From Bryobacterales bacterium (GTDB lineage: Bacteria; Acidobacteriota; Terriglobia; Bryobacterales; UBA6623), in assembly GCA_022823865.1 (NCBI GenBank), contig JAJEHF010000168.1, forward strand, positions 1 to 45,712: a stretch of 45,712 bases of DNA, written 5' to 3'. Numbering within the stretch: position 1 is the stretch's first letter; each line of letters starts with the position of its first letter. Below the pieces are notes generated by a model that made no database searches, was not told the DNA's origin, and was given only the letters and a program-made list of their open reading frames with translations. Both the position numbers and the translations under genes were made by a program. Positions 1 through 7,502 of the stretch are shown one piece after another.

Positions 1-292
1 GGCATGCTCAGGGGCCTCTTGGGCCTCAGACCGGGAGAAAGCCCAGAATTTGCCGAAAAACTCGCATAGGCCGTCGAAGGACCACCCAGCAAGGCCACCG
101 ACCGACGTGGTCGGCAAAGCCAATAAAACCACAGGCTGCTAGACTCGTACGATCCGGACGACACGCCGGCGCGCTAGAACGGATCTAAGTCCTTTGGACT
201 CCGTACCGAACCAGAGCGGCGTCGAAAGTGACCTATGCTGAGCGTCTGCCTTCGAGCGCGTCGCCGGGGCGGATGGACCCTCGGCTGGCCGA
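1..292. other. Window edge, no convincing gene
   Basis: The first 292 bases hold no gene I can support. A short open frame runs off the left edge on the plus strand and stops at 67-69 (TAG). It could be the last 22 codons of an upstream gene but is too short to judge. A 6-bp inverted repeat with a 5-base loop lies at 98-114, with no T-run after it. Confidence 0.4.
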
Positions 293-2035
293 ATGCAGAC
301 AAGCCAAGAACACGACACGAACCCTAGCGAGCGGAAGGAGCTGCGGTTGTGGCCAGGCGTGGCCGCCATCTCCGTGCAATGGCTGTGCTGGGTCGCTCTC
401 CCGCTGGCCGTACCGGGCCCCATGACTGGAGTCATTGCCCTAATCGGCGGGCTGGCCGGAGGCTTGGCCGTCGCGGTGTGGTGGGCGTTCCTGAGCCGCG
501 CGCCGCGTCCGGAGCGGTTGGGCTTCATCGCCTTGGCAGCTGTCGCGCTCTTTGTGGCGTCGCGCCTCGTTGACGAGTCGATCGCGAGCGGAATGATGGG
601 CATGCTGATGTTGCTCTATGCCGTCCCGGTCGCAAGCCTCGCGATGGTTGTAGCGGCCGTGGGCACACGACGACTGGCAGCCAGGTCCAGGCGAGCGGCG
701 ATGGCCGCGGCGATCCTGCTTTCCTGCGGAGTGTGGACGCTGCTTCGGAGCGACGGAATCACAGGTGCGGGCGCGGCGGAGTTGAGATGGCGGTGGGCCA
801 AGACCGCCGAACAGCGGTTCTTGGAAGCGAAAGGCGACGAGCCGGACTCAAGCCTTGCCGCTCAGCTAGCGACGTCGTCCAGGGGCGATTGGCCCGGATT
901 CCGCGGACACGATCGCGACGGCGCTGTTCGGGGAGTCCGCATCAATACAGACTGGGACGCGTCGCCGCCTGAATTACTGTGGCGCCGGCCGCTCGGTCCG
1001 GGCACTTCGTCGTTCGCGGTCGGCAACGGCCTCCTCTATACGCAAGAGCAGGTCGGCGACGACGAAGCCGTTACCTGCTATGCCCTTGACACCGGCGAGC
1101 TGGTGTGGATGCACCGCGACAAGGCGAGGTTCTGGGACTCGCATGTCGGTCCCGGTCCGCGCGCGACGCCCACCCTGAGCGAGGGCCGGGTTTACGCTCT
1201 TGGGGCTACTGGCATCTTGAACGCCCTCGACGCGGCCGACGGCACCGTGCTCTGGTCGCGCAACGCTGCAACCGACACCGGCGCGGCCGTTCCCGACTGG
1301 GGTTTCGCGGGCTCGCCACTTGCAATCGGCGACCTCGTCGTCGCCGCCGTTTCGGGCACACTGGCTGCCTACGACCGTGCCACTGGCGAGCCGCGCTGGT
1401 TAGGCCCGGCGGGATCTGGCGGTTACAGCTCGCCACACCCGCTGACGATTGACGGGGACGCCCAAGTCCTGCTCTTGAGCAGTTCGGGCCTGACGAGCGT
1501 CGCTCCGCGCGGCGGCAAGGTGCTATGGGAGCACTCGTGGCCGGGTGGCGACCGGATCGTCCAGCCGGCTGCGGTGCGGGACGGGGGCCTGCTGGTCCCG
1601 GAGGGAAACGGCTTCAGTCTGCGCCACATTGCAGTCACGCGAGGCGCCGGCAGATGGGGCGTCGCCGAGCGCTGGGAATCGACGCGGCTGAAACCCTACT
1701 TCAACGATTTCGTCGTGCATGAACGCCATGCTTTCGGGTTCGACGGCAGCATCCTCGCCTGCATCGACATCGAGGACGGCAGCAGGAAGTGGAAGGGCGG
1801 CCGGTACGGCCATGGCCAACTGCTGCTGCTGGCCGACCAGGACCTGCTGCTCGTCCTGTCGGAGCGCGGAGAGCTGGTGACCGTCGCTGCGACCCCCGAC
1901 CGGTTCGAGGAGGTCGCCCGGCACCCGGGGATTGAGGGCAAGACATGGAACCACCCAGCGCTGGCAGGGGACATCCTGCTGGCCCGCAATAGCGAGGAAG
2001 CGGCGGCATTCCGGCTCGCGCTCGAGGCGGAATGA
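293..2035 (+). CDS. Membrane-anchored PQQ-like beta-propeller (BamB-like) protein
   Basis: A 580-residue protein. Residues about 20-150 form roughly five hydrophobic segments. Residues about 190-575 form a WD/PQQ-type beta-propeller with repeated 'A-D-G-x-x-x-W' blades, for example LNALDAADGTVLWSR, AYDRATGEPRWLG and ILACIDIEDGSRKWK. The propeller opens with the DWPGFRGHDRDG motif of this family, which is usual in acidobacterial and planctomycetal BamB-like proteins. The propeller is probably periplasmic. No enzymatic PQQ ligands can be assigned, so a structural or binding role is as likely as dehydrogenase activity. The ATG has no clear Shine-Dalgarno sequence, and a later start at 422 would remove the first membrane segment. 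It stands alone and its substrate is unknown. Confidence 0.85.
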   Translation: MQTSQEHDTNPSERKELRLWPGVAAISVQWLCWVALPLAVPGPMTGVIALIGGLAGGLAVAVWWAFLSRAPRPERLGFIALAAVALFVASRLVDESIASGMMGMLMLLYAVPVASLAMVVAAVGTRRLAARSRRAAMAAAILLSCGVWTLLRSDGITGAGAAELRWRWAKTAEQRFLEAKGDEPDSSLAAQLATSSRGDWPGFRGHDRDGAVRGVRINTDWDASPPELLWRRPLGPGTSSFAVGNGLLYTQEQVGDDEAVTCYALDTGELVWMHRDKARFWDSHVGPGPRATPTLSEGRVYALGATGILNALDAADGTVLWSRNAATDTGAAVPDWGFAGSPLAIGDLVVAAVSGTLAAYDRATGEPRWLGPAGSGGYSSPHPLTIDGDAQVLLLSSSGLTSVAPRGGKVLWEHSWPGGDRIVQPAAVRDGGLLVPEGNGFSLRHIAVTRGAGRWGVAERWESTRLKPYFNDFVVHERHAFGFDGSILACIDIEDGSRKWKGGRYGHGQLLLLADQDLLLVLSERGELVTVAATPDRFEEVARHPGIEGKTWNHPALAGDILLARNSEEAAAFRLALEAE

Positions 2036-2159
2036 CTGGCTACTCCCCGCGCAATACTCTTCAAGCGCGCTAATCGGCTGCACGCTCCCGAGGCCTTACC
2101 GTAAATCGCGTCCTCACCCGGATGAGCACATTCGAGCGGGAGTTCTCGTCGTCTCCCGT

Positions 2160-2273
2160 TCATTCCGTCGGGTCGTTCACGCACCCGACGAACTCGCGCA
2201 TCTTGCCCTGCAGGGCGTCCATCCCTTTTCCCACGGGTCGGGAAGGCTGCAGGCGGCTTTCACTCTTGGCCAC
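2160..2273 (-). other. Possible small ORF after the HigBA-like pair
   Basis: Directly downstream of the antitoxin stop, a GTG-initiated frame of 37 codons ends in MDALQGKMREFVGCVNDPTE and a TGA at 2160-2162. Its composition is protein-like and it begins 15 bases past the antitoxin stop. It could be a third gene of the module or the tail of a decayed gene. I do not recognise a family, and chance is a real possibility. Confidence 0.25.
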
Positions 2274-2287
2274 ATCCTCAAGCCCCG

Positions 2288-2617
2288 TCAGCTAGGGCTT
2301 GTCACCGGTACCTCGGTAGCACGCCTCGCATCGACGTGGAGCGTGACCCGCAGACTGCCGTCAAGGGCGGCGAGCATCTTCATCAACCGATCGATCGTAA
2401 ACCGCTGCAGATCGGCATTGCGAATGCGCGAGAAGTCTGCAGCGGCGAACCGGGTCAATACGGCGGCCTTTCTCACCGACAGCCCGCGATCATCCAGTAT
2501 GGCGATGATCCGGGCCGCGAGAATTGCCTTGGCCTGTTTCAGGTCTGCATGCGGGTCATTGAGGTCGCGAAACACATTGCCGCTTCCGTCGATCAGTTCA
2601 ATGTCACTCTCGCTCAT
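2288..2617 (-). CDS. HTH (XRE/HigA-like) antitoxin
   Basis: A 109-residue DNA-binding protein. The segment LDDRGLSVRKAAVLTRFAAADFSRIRNADLQRFTIDRLMKML (residues about 41-82 in two adjoining parts) reads as an XRE helix-turn-helix of the type partnered with Gp49-like HigB toxins. Such antitoxins neutralise the toxin and repress their own operon. The ATG at 2617 overlaps the stop of the upstream toxin gene by four bases (ATGA), so the pair is translationally coupled with the toxin gene first, the usual HigBA order. The longer open frame upstream is not coding. Nothing looks damaged, making this the one intact toxin-antitoxin pair in the window. Confidence 0.85.
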   Translation of the reverse strand: MSESDIELIDGSGNVFRDLNDPHADLKQAKAILAARIIAILDDRGLSVRKAAVLTRFAAADFSRIRNADLQRFTIDRLMKMLAALDGSLRVTLHVDARRATEVPVTSPS

Positions 2618-2979
2618 TTCAACGATTCCCCTTTGAGACGACTCAGACGACCTCTGACCAAGTCGATCTCGGCCTTCGGGGTCTTGATACCCGACTTCGA
2701 TTTCTTTCGGAAGGCGTGGATCACCCTTAGCCCTCCGTTCGTCTCCAGCGCGTAAACGACGCGCCAAGCATCGGTCCTGTATCGCACTGCGATCTCCATG
2801 ACACCGGGGCCGAACCCTTTCAGCGGCTTTGCAATGTCGGCCTTGCCTCCCTCGGCAGCTATCGTCAGCGCCGTGTTTATCCGGTCCCGCACGATCACAG
2901 GAAACGTCTCGAAGGCCTTTCGCGCCGCACGGATCCAGCCGACCGGCCTTGTGTCGTCGCTCAGGCCATATGTTGTCAT
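2614..2979 (-). CDS. Gp49-like HigB/RelE-superfamily toxin
   Basis: A 121-residue protein with the hallmarks of phage-derived Gp49-like (HigB) mRNA interferases: AKPLKGFGPGVMEIAVRY followed by AWRVVYAL and RVIHAFRKKSKSGIKTPK. These proteins cleave mRNA at the ribosome. It is the first gene of a two-gene operon with the HTH antitoxin, overlapping it by ATGA. A perfect TTGACA lies at 2993-2998 on the minus strand, only 13 bases before the ATG. A matching -10 at normal spacing would fall inside the gene start, so either this hexamer is chance or translation starts later. Length and conserved tail are complete. Confidence 0.85.
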   Translation of the reverse strand: MTTYGLSDDTRPVGWIRAARKAFETFPVIVRDRINTALTIAAEGGKADIAKPLKGFGPGVMEIAVRYRTDAWRVVYALETNGGLRVIHAFRKKSKSGIKTPKAEIDLVRGRLSRLKGESLK

Positions 2980-3267
2980 ATTCGACTACAGCTGTCAAGC
3001 GGGCAGTCCGTCGGAAACTTTTTGGCGCCCGGGCACAGATCCGAAATCGCTCTTTCACATCGAACTTGACCGCGCCAGCTTCTGAGTTGCAGTGATTGGC
3101 CCGGTGCGAAGGCAAATGCCCGCGACATTTCTCATGCATGGGCAGCCCAAGGAGCCTGCGGCGGCGGTCAGCCGGCAGAGCGGACGCGCTGCTCACTGTA
3201 AAGGCCCACCCGGACAGCGGCGCCAACATGAACGTCCATCGCATCAGGCATCGTTGCTGTTGATCGA

Positions 3268-3297
3268 GCCCCCGACTCGTCACAGCAGATCGGGGGC
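3268..3297 (-). terminator. GC-rich hairpin after hicB
   Basis: An 8-bp perfect stem (GCCCCCGA pairing with TCGGGGGC) closes a 14-base loop about 30 bases past the HicB stop. No T-run follows, so it is only a candidate terminator separating hicB from the HigBA-like operon. The remainder of 2980-3326 shows no gene. Confidence 0.35.
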
Positions 3298-3326
3298 CTC
3301 GTTCAAGGGTGGTTTCGAAGCGATCG

Positions 3327-3548
3327 TCACCGGGCGAGCGGAACCACATCGACGACAGTCGCAGTACGGCGCGGCTCCGGCACCGGCTCATGGTGTTCGC
3401 GCAAGCTCTCGATGTGAAACCGGATGGCCTCGCGGATCTCGCGGACCGCCTCTGCCTCGGAAGCGCCGGTGGCGACGCACCCTGGCAGGTCGGGAACGTA
3501 GGCGGCGTAGTTCCTCGGCGATTTTTCGATGATGATCGTGTAGCGCAT
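3327..3548 (-). CDS. hicB: HicB-family antitoxin (orphan)
   Basis: A 73-residue protein with the compact HicB fold: MRYTIIIEKSPRNYAAYVPD, then LPGCVATGASEAEAVREIRE and an amphipathic helix ending EHHEPVPEP. HicB antitoxins bind the HicA mRNA-cleaving toxin and sometimes DNA. I chose the ATG at 3548 because conservation begins there; the longer frame upstream reads out of frame through the old hicA. No functional hicA partner is present: only a 3' remnant with an internal stop lies immediately upstream. The antitoxin could be a leftover or could still neutralise a HicA encoded elsewhere. Confidence 0.85.
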   Translation of the reverse strand: MRYTIIIEKSPRNYAAYVPDLPGCVATGASEAEAVREIREAIRFHIESLREHHEPVPEPRRTATVVDVVPLAR

Positions 3549-3556
3549 CGGTCTGG

Positions 3557-3637
3557 TCACTCCGCTTTCAGCCCGGCCTACTTCATGATGCTGGCCCAAG
3601 TGCCCCGCGTCAGGTCGTCGCCCAGCTTGCCGGCGAT
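3557..3637 (-). pseudogene. hicA 3' remnant with in-frame TAG
   Basis: Directly behind the nitrilase stop, and in the same reading frame, the minus strand encodes IAGKLGDDLTRGTWASIMK, then TAG (3578-3580), then AGLKAE and TGA (3557-3559), nine bases before the hicB ATG. This matches the C-terminus of HicA toxins, where the conserved reading is '...GT-x-x-SI-x-K-Q-AGL'. The TAG sits exactly where the conserved glutamine codon CAG is expected, a one-base nonsense change. The first two thirds of hicA, including the catalytic His region, are gone and the nitrilase gene takes their place. Confidence 0.7.
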
Positions 3638-4600
3638 TCACTTGATCACCACAGTCGAATTCGACTCTTCGTTCACTTCCAGACGGAACACGTCGGGTCG
3701 TGCGTAGTGTCCGACGACATCAAAATCGTACTTGCCACGTGTGATCTCAGCGATGTCGATCTCCGCAGTGAGGATCCCTTTCTGGTTGTACAGGGGACCG
3801 GCCAGAACGTCCCCTAGCGGGCTGATGATCGCGCTGCCACCCCGCATAAGCACTGTCGACGGATCGTCACCTTGGACAGCGGGATAGTCGTTCGGGCAGT
3901 CTCCCCGCGTCAGGTACTGGCAGCAGGAAAGCACGAAGCACCGGCCTTCGAGCGCTACGTGGGTCATCGAGGAATGCCAGGTGTCCCGATCGTCCGCCGT
4001 CGGAGCGCAGTACAGCTGGATCCCCTTGCCGTACATGGCCGTGCGGAGCAGCGGCATGTAGTTCTCCCAGCAGATCACTGCTCCCAGTCTTCCCAGGGGG
4101 GTGTCGTAGACCGGCAGTGTCGAGCCGTCGCCGAACCCCCAGATGACGCGCTCCATTCCGGTCGGCATCAGCTTCCGGTGCTTACCTAGGTACTGTCCAT
4201 CCGGGCTCAGGAAGACGGCGCTGCAGTAGAGCGTGCCGCGTTCGCGCTCGATGACACCCACGACCAAGTAGGTTTCGTTGTCACCGGAAATCTCGGCAAG
4301 CCGGTCGATCCCAGGTCCCGGTATGTCGACCGCGCTGTCGTGGTAGCGCTGGAAATACTGGCGGCCCTGCGTAGTCCGCCCGCCCACCCGCGCGCCAAAG
4401 TCGAGGCCCTTCGGGTAGGACGACACGAAGGCCTCGGGGAAGACCACTAGTCGAGCGCCTGTCTCCGCAGCCTGCTTCGTCAGAGCGCCAATCTTGTCGA
4501 GCGTCCTGTCCCGGTCAAAGACGACGGGGCAGTCTTGTACGACGGCGGCGACAAAGGGCATCGTGAAGCGTGTGCGGGCGACTCGATTGGAGATCGCCAT
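3638..4600 (-). CDS. Nitrilase (carbon-nitrogen hydrolase)
   Basis: A 320-residue enzyme hydrolysing a nitrile to acid and ammonia. The nitrilase triad is complete: Glu56 in VVFPEAFVSSYPKG, Lys143 in GKHRKLMPTGMERVIWG and Cys177 in GAVICWENYMPLLR. The closing FDVVGHYARPDVF is typical of plant/bacterial nitrilases rather than amidases. Cytoplasmic, with no signal peptide. The ATG at 4600 (MAISNR) is preferred; another ATG at 4561 (MPFVAAVVQ) is possible and the frame is open to 4660. The last eight or so codons may derive from the hicA gene into which the 3' end now runs. It is transcribed divergently from the PSCyt1 gene across 372 bp, and no neighbour suggests a substrate. Confidence 0.92.
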   Translation of the reverse strand: MAISNRVARTRFTMPFVAAVVQDCPVVFDRDRTLDKIGALTKQAAETGARLVVFPEAFVSSYPKGLDFGARVGGRTTQGRQYFQRYHDSAVDIPGPGIDRLAEISGDNETYLVVGVIERERGTLYCSAVFLSPDGQYLGKHRKLMPTGMERVIWGFGDGSTLPVYDTPLGRLGAVICWENYMPLLRTAMYGKGIQLYCAPTADDRDTWHSSMTHVALEGRCFVLSCCQYLTRGDCPNDYPAVQGDDPSTVLMRGGSAIISPLGDVLAGPLYNQKGILTAEIDIAEITRGKYDFDVVGHYARPDVFRLEVNEESNSTVVIK

Positions 4601-4972
4601 TCTACAGCAGTGAACCCGAACTGCTGGTTCAGCTTCCCGCCCGACTCTACAATTTTCCACTCGAGTCTGTACAGGATGTGGCTAGGTGGGGTTAAGCCTC
4701 TACTCTGCAAAGGGTTAAGACAGATATCGGCCTAGCAGTACCCCACACGTCCCTCGCGCGAAGAGAATCAGCCCATCTTGCACGTTTCCGGGAGTAGCGG
4801 GGCCTCCCTGGGTGTTCTTGTGGATCGGTTCCCGACGATTCAAGGGCGAAATAGGCAACGACGAGCAAGGGCTCTTCGCTCAGGAGCACATCAAGTAGGG
4901 CCACGGTCCCGTGTGGACATGATCTGTTCTTAGCCGGGTGGATTTTATTCGCGCATCCGACTTAAAATCCGA
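4601..4972. promoter_or_regulatory. Divergent intergenic region, nitrilase / PSCyt1 gene
   Basis: 372 bp between two divergent genes, without an ORF I believe. On the plus strand TAAAAT (4963-4968, five of six matches to the -10 consensus) lies just before the PSCyt1 gene, with no clear -35. If used, transcription would begin near 4975, which favours the GTG at 4994 over that at 4973. A short motif, 'GGTTAAG', occurs near 4690 and again near 4712. Confidence 0.35.
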
Positions 4973-7201
4973 GTGCAAGCGCAGGGCAATCGCGTGACCC
5001 TTTTCCGATTCTTCATCGCCGTCAGCCTGCTCGGAGTCCCCGGGGCACTCGCTCAAGACGATATCGACTTCTTCGAGAAGAAGATCCGCCCGGTGCTGGC
5101 GGAGCGCTGCTATCAGTGTCATTCCTCCGAAGCCGCCCGCGCGGGAACGCTGATGGGGAAGCTGCAGCTCGACACCCGGGCCGGTGTCGAGCAGGGCGGG
5201 TCCCGGGGCCCCGCCGTCGTGCCGGGACAACCCGACCAGTCGATGCTGATCGAGGCGCTGGAGTACACCAACCGCAACTTGCAAATGCCGCCCGGCGGCA
5301 AGCTGCCCGACTCGGTCATCGCTGATTTCGTCCAGTGGGTGACCCTCGGCGCACCCGATCCGAGGGATGCGCAGGCTGTCGATACGGCGGCCATGGATCT
5401 CGAAGCAGGACGGCGCCACTGGGCCTTCCGGCCCTTGCGCCCGGTCGATCCGCCGGAGGTGTCGGCGGCAGACCCGGATGAGGCCGCGTGGACTGACTCG
5501 CCGATTGATCGTTTCGTTCTCGCCAAGCTGCGCGAGATGCAGTTTCGCCCTTCGCAGGAGGCTGATCGCACCACGCTGATTCGCCGCGCCTACTTCGACC
5601 TGATCGGTCTGCCGCCGGCGCCTGACGAAGTGGAGGAATTCGTTCAAGACTCCTCCGCGGCACCGTTTCGCGAGCTCGTTGACCGGCTGCTCACCAGCCC
5701 GCACTACGGCGAACGGTGGGGCCGGCACTGGTTGGACGCGGCTCGCTTTGGCGAGAGCCTCGGAGCGCACGAGGGGGACAACGCGATTCGCGAGGAGGCG
5801 TATCGATACCGCGACGCCGTGATTCGCGCTTTCAACGACGACCTGCCTTACGACGAATTTGTCCGCTACCAAGTTGCCGGCGCTCCGGAGAGTCTTCCCG
5901 CCGGGCGGCAGGACCTGGGCATGTTCGTGCAGCTTGGAACCAGCCTGAGCAAGACCGACAACCCGAACGATCGCAAGTTTCACCGCCTCGACGATATGGT
6001 ATCGGCGACCGGCCAAGCGTTCCTTGCCCTCACGGTCGGGTGTGCGCGCTGCCACGACCACAAGATCGACCCGATCACGGCCGAGGAGTATTACCAGCTG
6101 ACGGCTGTGTTCTTCGACGAAGCCGAAGTCAAGCCAGACGCAGGCGGCAAGTACGTGCCATTGGAGTTGACTTCGCCCCATCTTCTGGCCGCCGGCAGCT
6201 GGCGGCGCCCCGTCAAGCCGGTCGAGCCGGGGTTCCTGCGCGTCTTGATGCGGGACGGTCGCAGCCCGACGAATTGGCGGCCCCGTCCCGAAGCCACCGA
6301 TGGCGTCGAGGCGCAGTTTGAGCCGTCAAAGCTCGGGATGCTTGCGAACTGGCTCACCGATGTCGAGCATGGCGCCGGTGCATTGTTGGCCCGGGTGATC
6401 GTCAATCGTCTCTGGCAGCATCACTTCGGGCGCGGCATCGTCAGCACCCCGAACGATTTCGGCAAGCTCGGCACCGAGCCCACGCACCCCGCTCTGCTGG
6501 ATTGGCTAGCGTCCCAGCTCATCCGGGAGGGCTGGCAATTGAAGCCGATCCACCGGCTGATCATGAATTCCGCCGTCTACAAGCAGGCGGCCGGCACCAA
6601 TTTGGCCCAAGCCCGGCACGACGCATACAACGAGTACCTGTGGCACCGCAGGCCCGTGCGCATGGAAGCGGAAGTCATCCGCGATCACATCTTGAGCGTC
6701 TCCGGCTCTCTGCGCACGAACTTTTCCGGGCCGAGCACACCCATTGGCGATCGCAAGACCCCCTTCAACGACACGCCCGACACCTGGCACCGGTCCATCT
6801 ACCTGATGTCGCCGCGCTTCCACCTCCATCCGGTTCTCAAGATCTTCGACCCGCCTGACAACACGCAAAGCATCGGCCTTCGTGACGTCAGCACGACACC
6901 GAGCAGCACCGCGTTCATGCTGAACGCGCCGTTCGTGTGGGAGCAGGCGAGACGCTTCGCACAACGGGTGCAGGACAGAGCCGGAGGCGATCCCGGCCTT
7001 CAGATCGAGTCGGTATACCGGATCGCTCTTTCTCGGCCGCCGACCGCGGAAGAGCGCGAAATCGGCCTGTCGTTTCTCGGTCAACCGAGCACTGGCGGGC
7101 TGGAGGCAGGCACGGAGCCTGAGTCCATGGACGGCCCGAGCCCGCTGGCGCAATACTGCCATGCGGTCATGGGCCTGAACGAGTTCATCTACGTTCACTG
7201 A
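4973..7201 (+). CDS. PSCyt1 / DUF1549 / DUF1553 secreted protein
   Basis: A 742-residue exported protein. After a signal peptide (LFRFFIAVSLLGVPGALAQ) comes a planctomycete-type cytochrome-c-like PSCyt1 domain with one haem-type CYQCH (Cys46-His50). DUF1549 (PSCyt2) follows at about 170-390, containing CARCHDHKIDPI, a second CxxCH, and then DUF1553 at about 450-740, containing LLARVIVNRLWQHHFGRGIV and ending NEFIYVH. Members usually run from 750 to over 1000 residues; here the link between DUF1549 and DUF1553 is short and has no LamG insert. Function is unproven, but these proteins are paired with DUF1501 proteins in polysaccharide-degrading Planctomycetota, Verrucomicrobiota and Acidobacteriota. 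The start is GTG; an in-frame GTG at 4994 suits the signal peptide equally well. Confidence 0.9.
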   Translation: MQAQGNRVTLFRFFIAVSLLGVPGALAQDDIDFFEKKIRPVLAERCYQCHSSEAARAGTLMGKLQLDTRAGVEQGGSRGPAVVPGQPDQSMLIEALEYTNRNLQMPPGGKLPDSVIADFVQWVTLGAPDPRDAQAVDTAAMDLEAGRRHWAFRPLRPVDPPEVSAADPDEAAWTDSPIDRFVLAKLREMQFRPSQEADRTTLIRRAYFDLIGLPPAPDEVEEFVQDSSAAPFRELVDRLLTSPHYGERWGRHWLDAARFGESLGAHEGDNAIREEAYRYRDAVIRAFNDDLPYDEFVRYQVAGAPESLPAGRQDLGMFVQLGTSLSKTDNPNDRKFHRLDDMVSATGQAFLALTVGCARCHDHKIDPITAEEYYQLTAVFFDEAEVKPDAGGKYVPLELTSPHLLAAGSWRRPVKPVEPGFLRVLMRDGRSPTNWRPRPEATDGVEAQFEPSKLGMLANWLTDVEHGAGALLARVIVNRLWQHHFGRGIVSTPNDFGKLGTEPTHPALLDWLASQLIREGWQLKPIHRLIMNSAVYKQAAGTNLAQARHDAYNEYLWHRRPVRMEAEVIRDHILSVSGSLRTNFSGPSTPIGDRKTPFNDTPDTWHRSIYLMSPRFHLHPVLKIFDPPDNTQSIGLRDVSTTPSSTAFMLNAPFVWEQARRFAQRVQDRAGGDPGLQIESVYRIALSRPPTAEEREIGLSFLGQPSTGGLEAGTEPESMDGPSPLAQYCHAVMGLNEFIYVH

Positions 7202-7275
7202 CGGAGCCTGCGGAGCTCGACTGGCCGGCCGGGACCACTGCGGGCTCGCCGGAGAACCCGGCTTGGGCAAGATCT
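7202..7275 (+). pseudogene. Relic of a DUF1501 gene start
   Basis: The 74 bases at 7194-7267 align without gaps to 7495-7568, the start of the intact DUF1501 gene, with about 48 identities (65%). Read in the matching frame it gives TDGACGARLAGRDHCGLAG, against TDAGYKTRPVGGDRRGF in the intact gene; the ATG has become ACG and the twin arginine has gone. This is a decayed first segment of a second DUF1501 gene that once followed the PSCyt1 gene. Similarity fades after about 7275. Confidence 0.6.
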
Positions 7276-7441
7276 GTACTAGGGGCGCGTCCGGCATGTA
7301 CGGCGTCAGGGTCTCCATTACGCCTCAGGCTGAACGCACCGGCCTCCCTTTCCCGGGAAGCAGTGAGGGACACCCCTCGTGGGTGCCCGCTTCGGTCCGA
7401 ACCGGAGCAGATCCATCAAGACCAGGAGACAGTTACCCCGT

Positions 7442-7502
7442 ATCTCCGGTACAATGCGGCCACGCCCTCACCGGCTTGGGCGAGTTCACGCATGTCTACT
7501 GA
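7442..7502 (+). pseudogene. Relic of a DUF1553 gene end
   Basis: This stretch aligns at a constant offset of 301 bases with the last codons of the PSCyt1/DUF1553 gene. It translates to QCGHALTGLGEFTHVY and stop (TGA 7500-7502), against QYCHAVMGLNEFIYVH and stop in the intact gene. It overlaps the DUF1501 ATG at 7492 by 11 bases, which shows how the ancestral gene pair overlapped. The rest of that DUF1553 gene is lost. Confidence 0.6.

Noticed and set aside
98-114. Short inverted repeat near the left edge as a terminator
   Set aside because: The stem is only six base pairs and no T-run follows.
4880-6181. 433-residue minus-strand frame opposite the PSCyt1 gene
   Set aside because: Antisense shadow; the plus strand carries signal peptide, CxxCH and DUF1549 motifs in frame.
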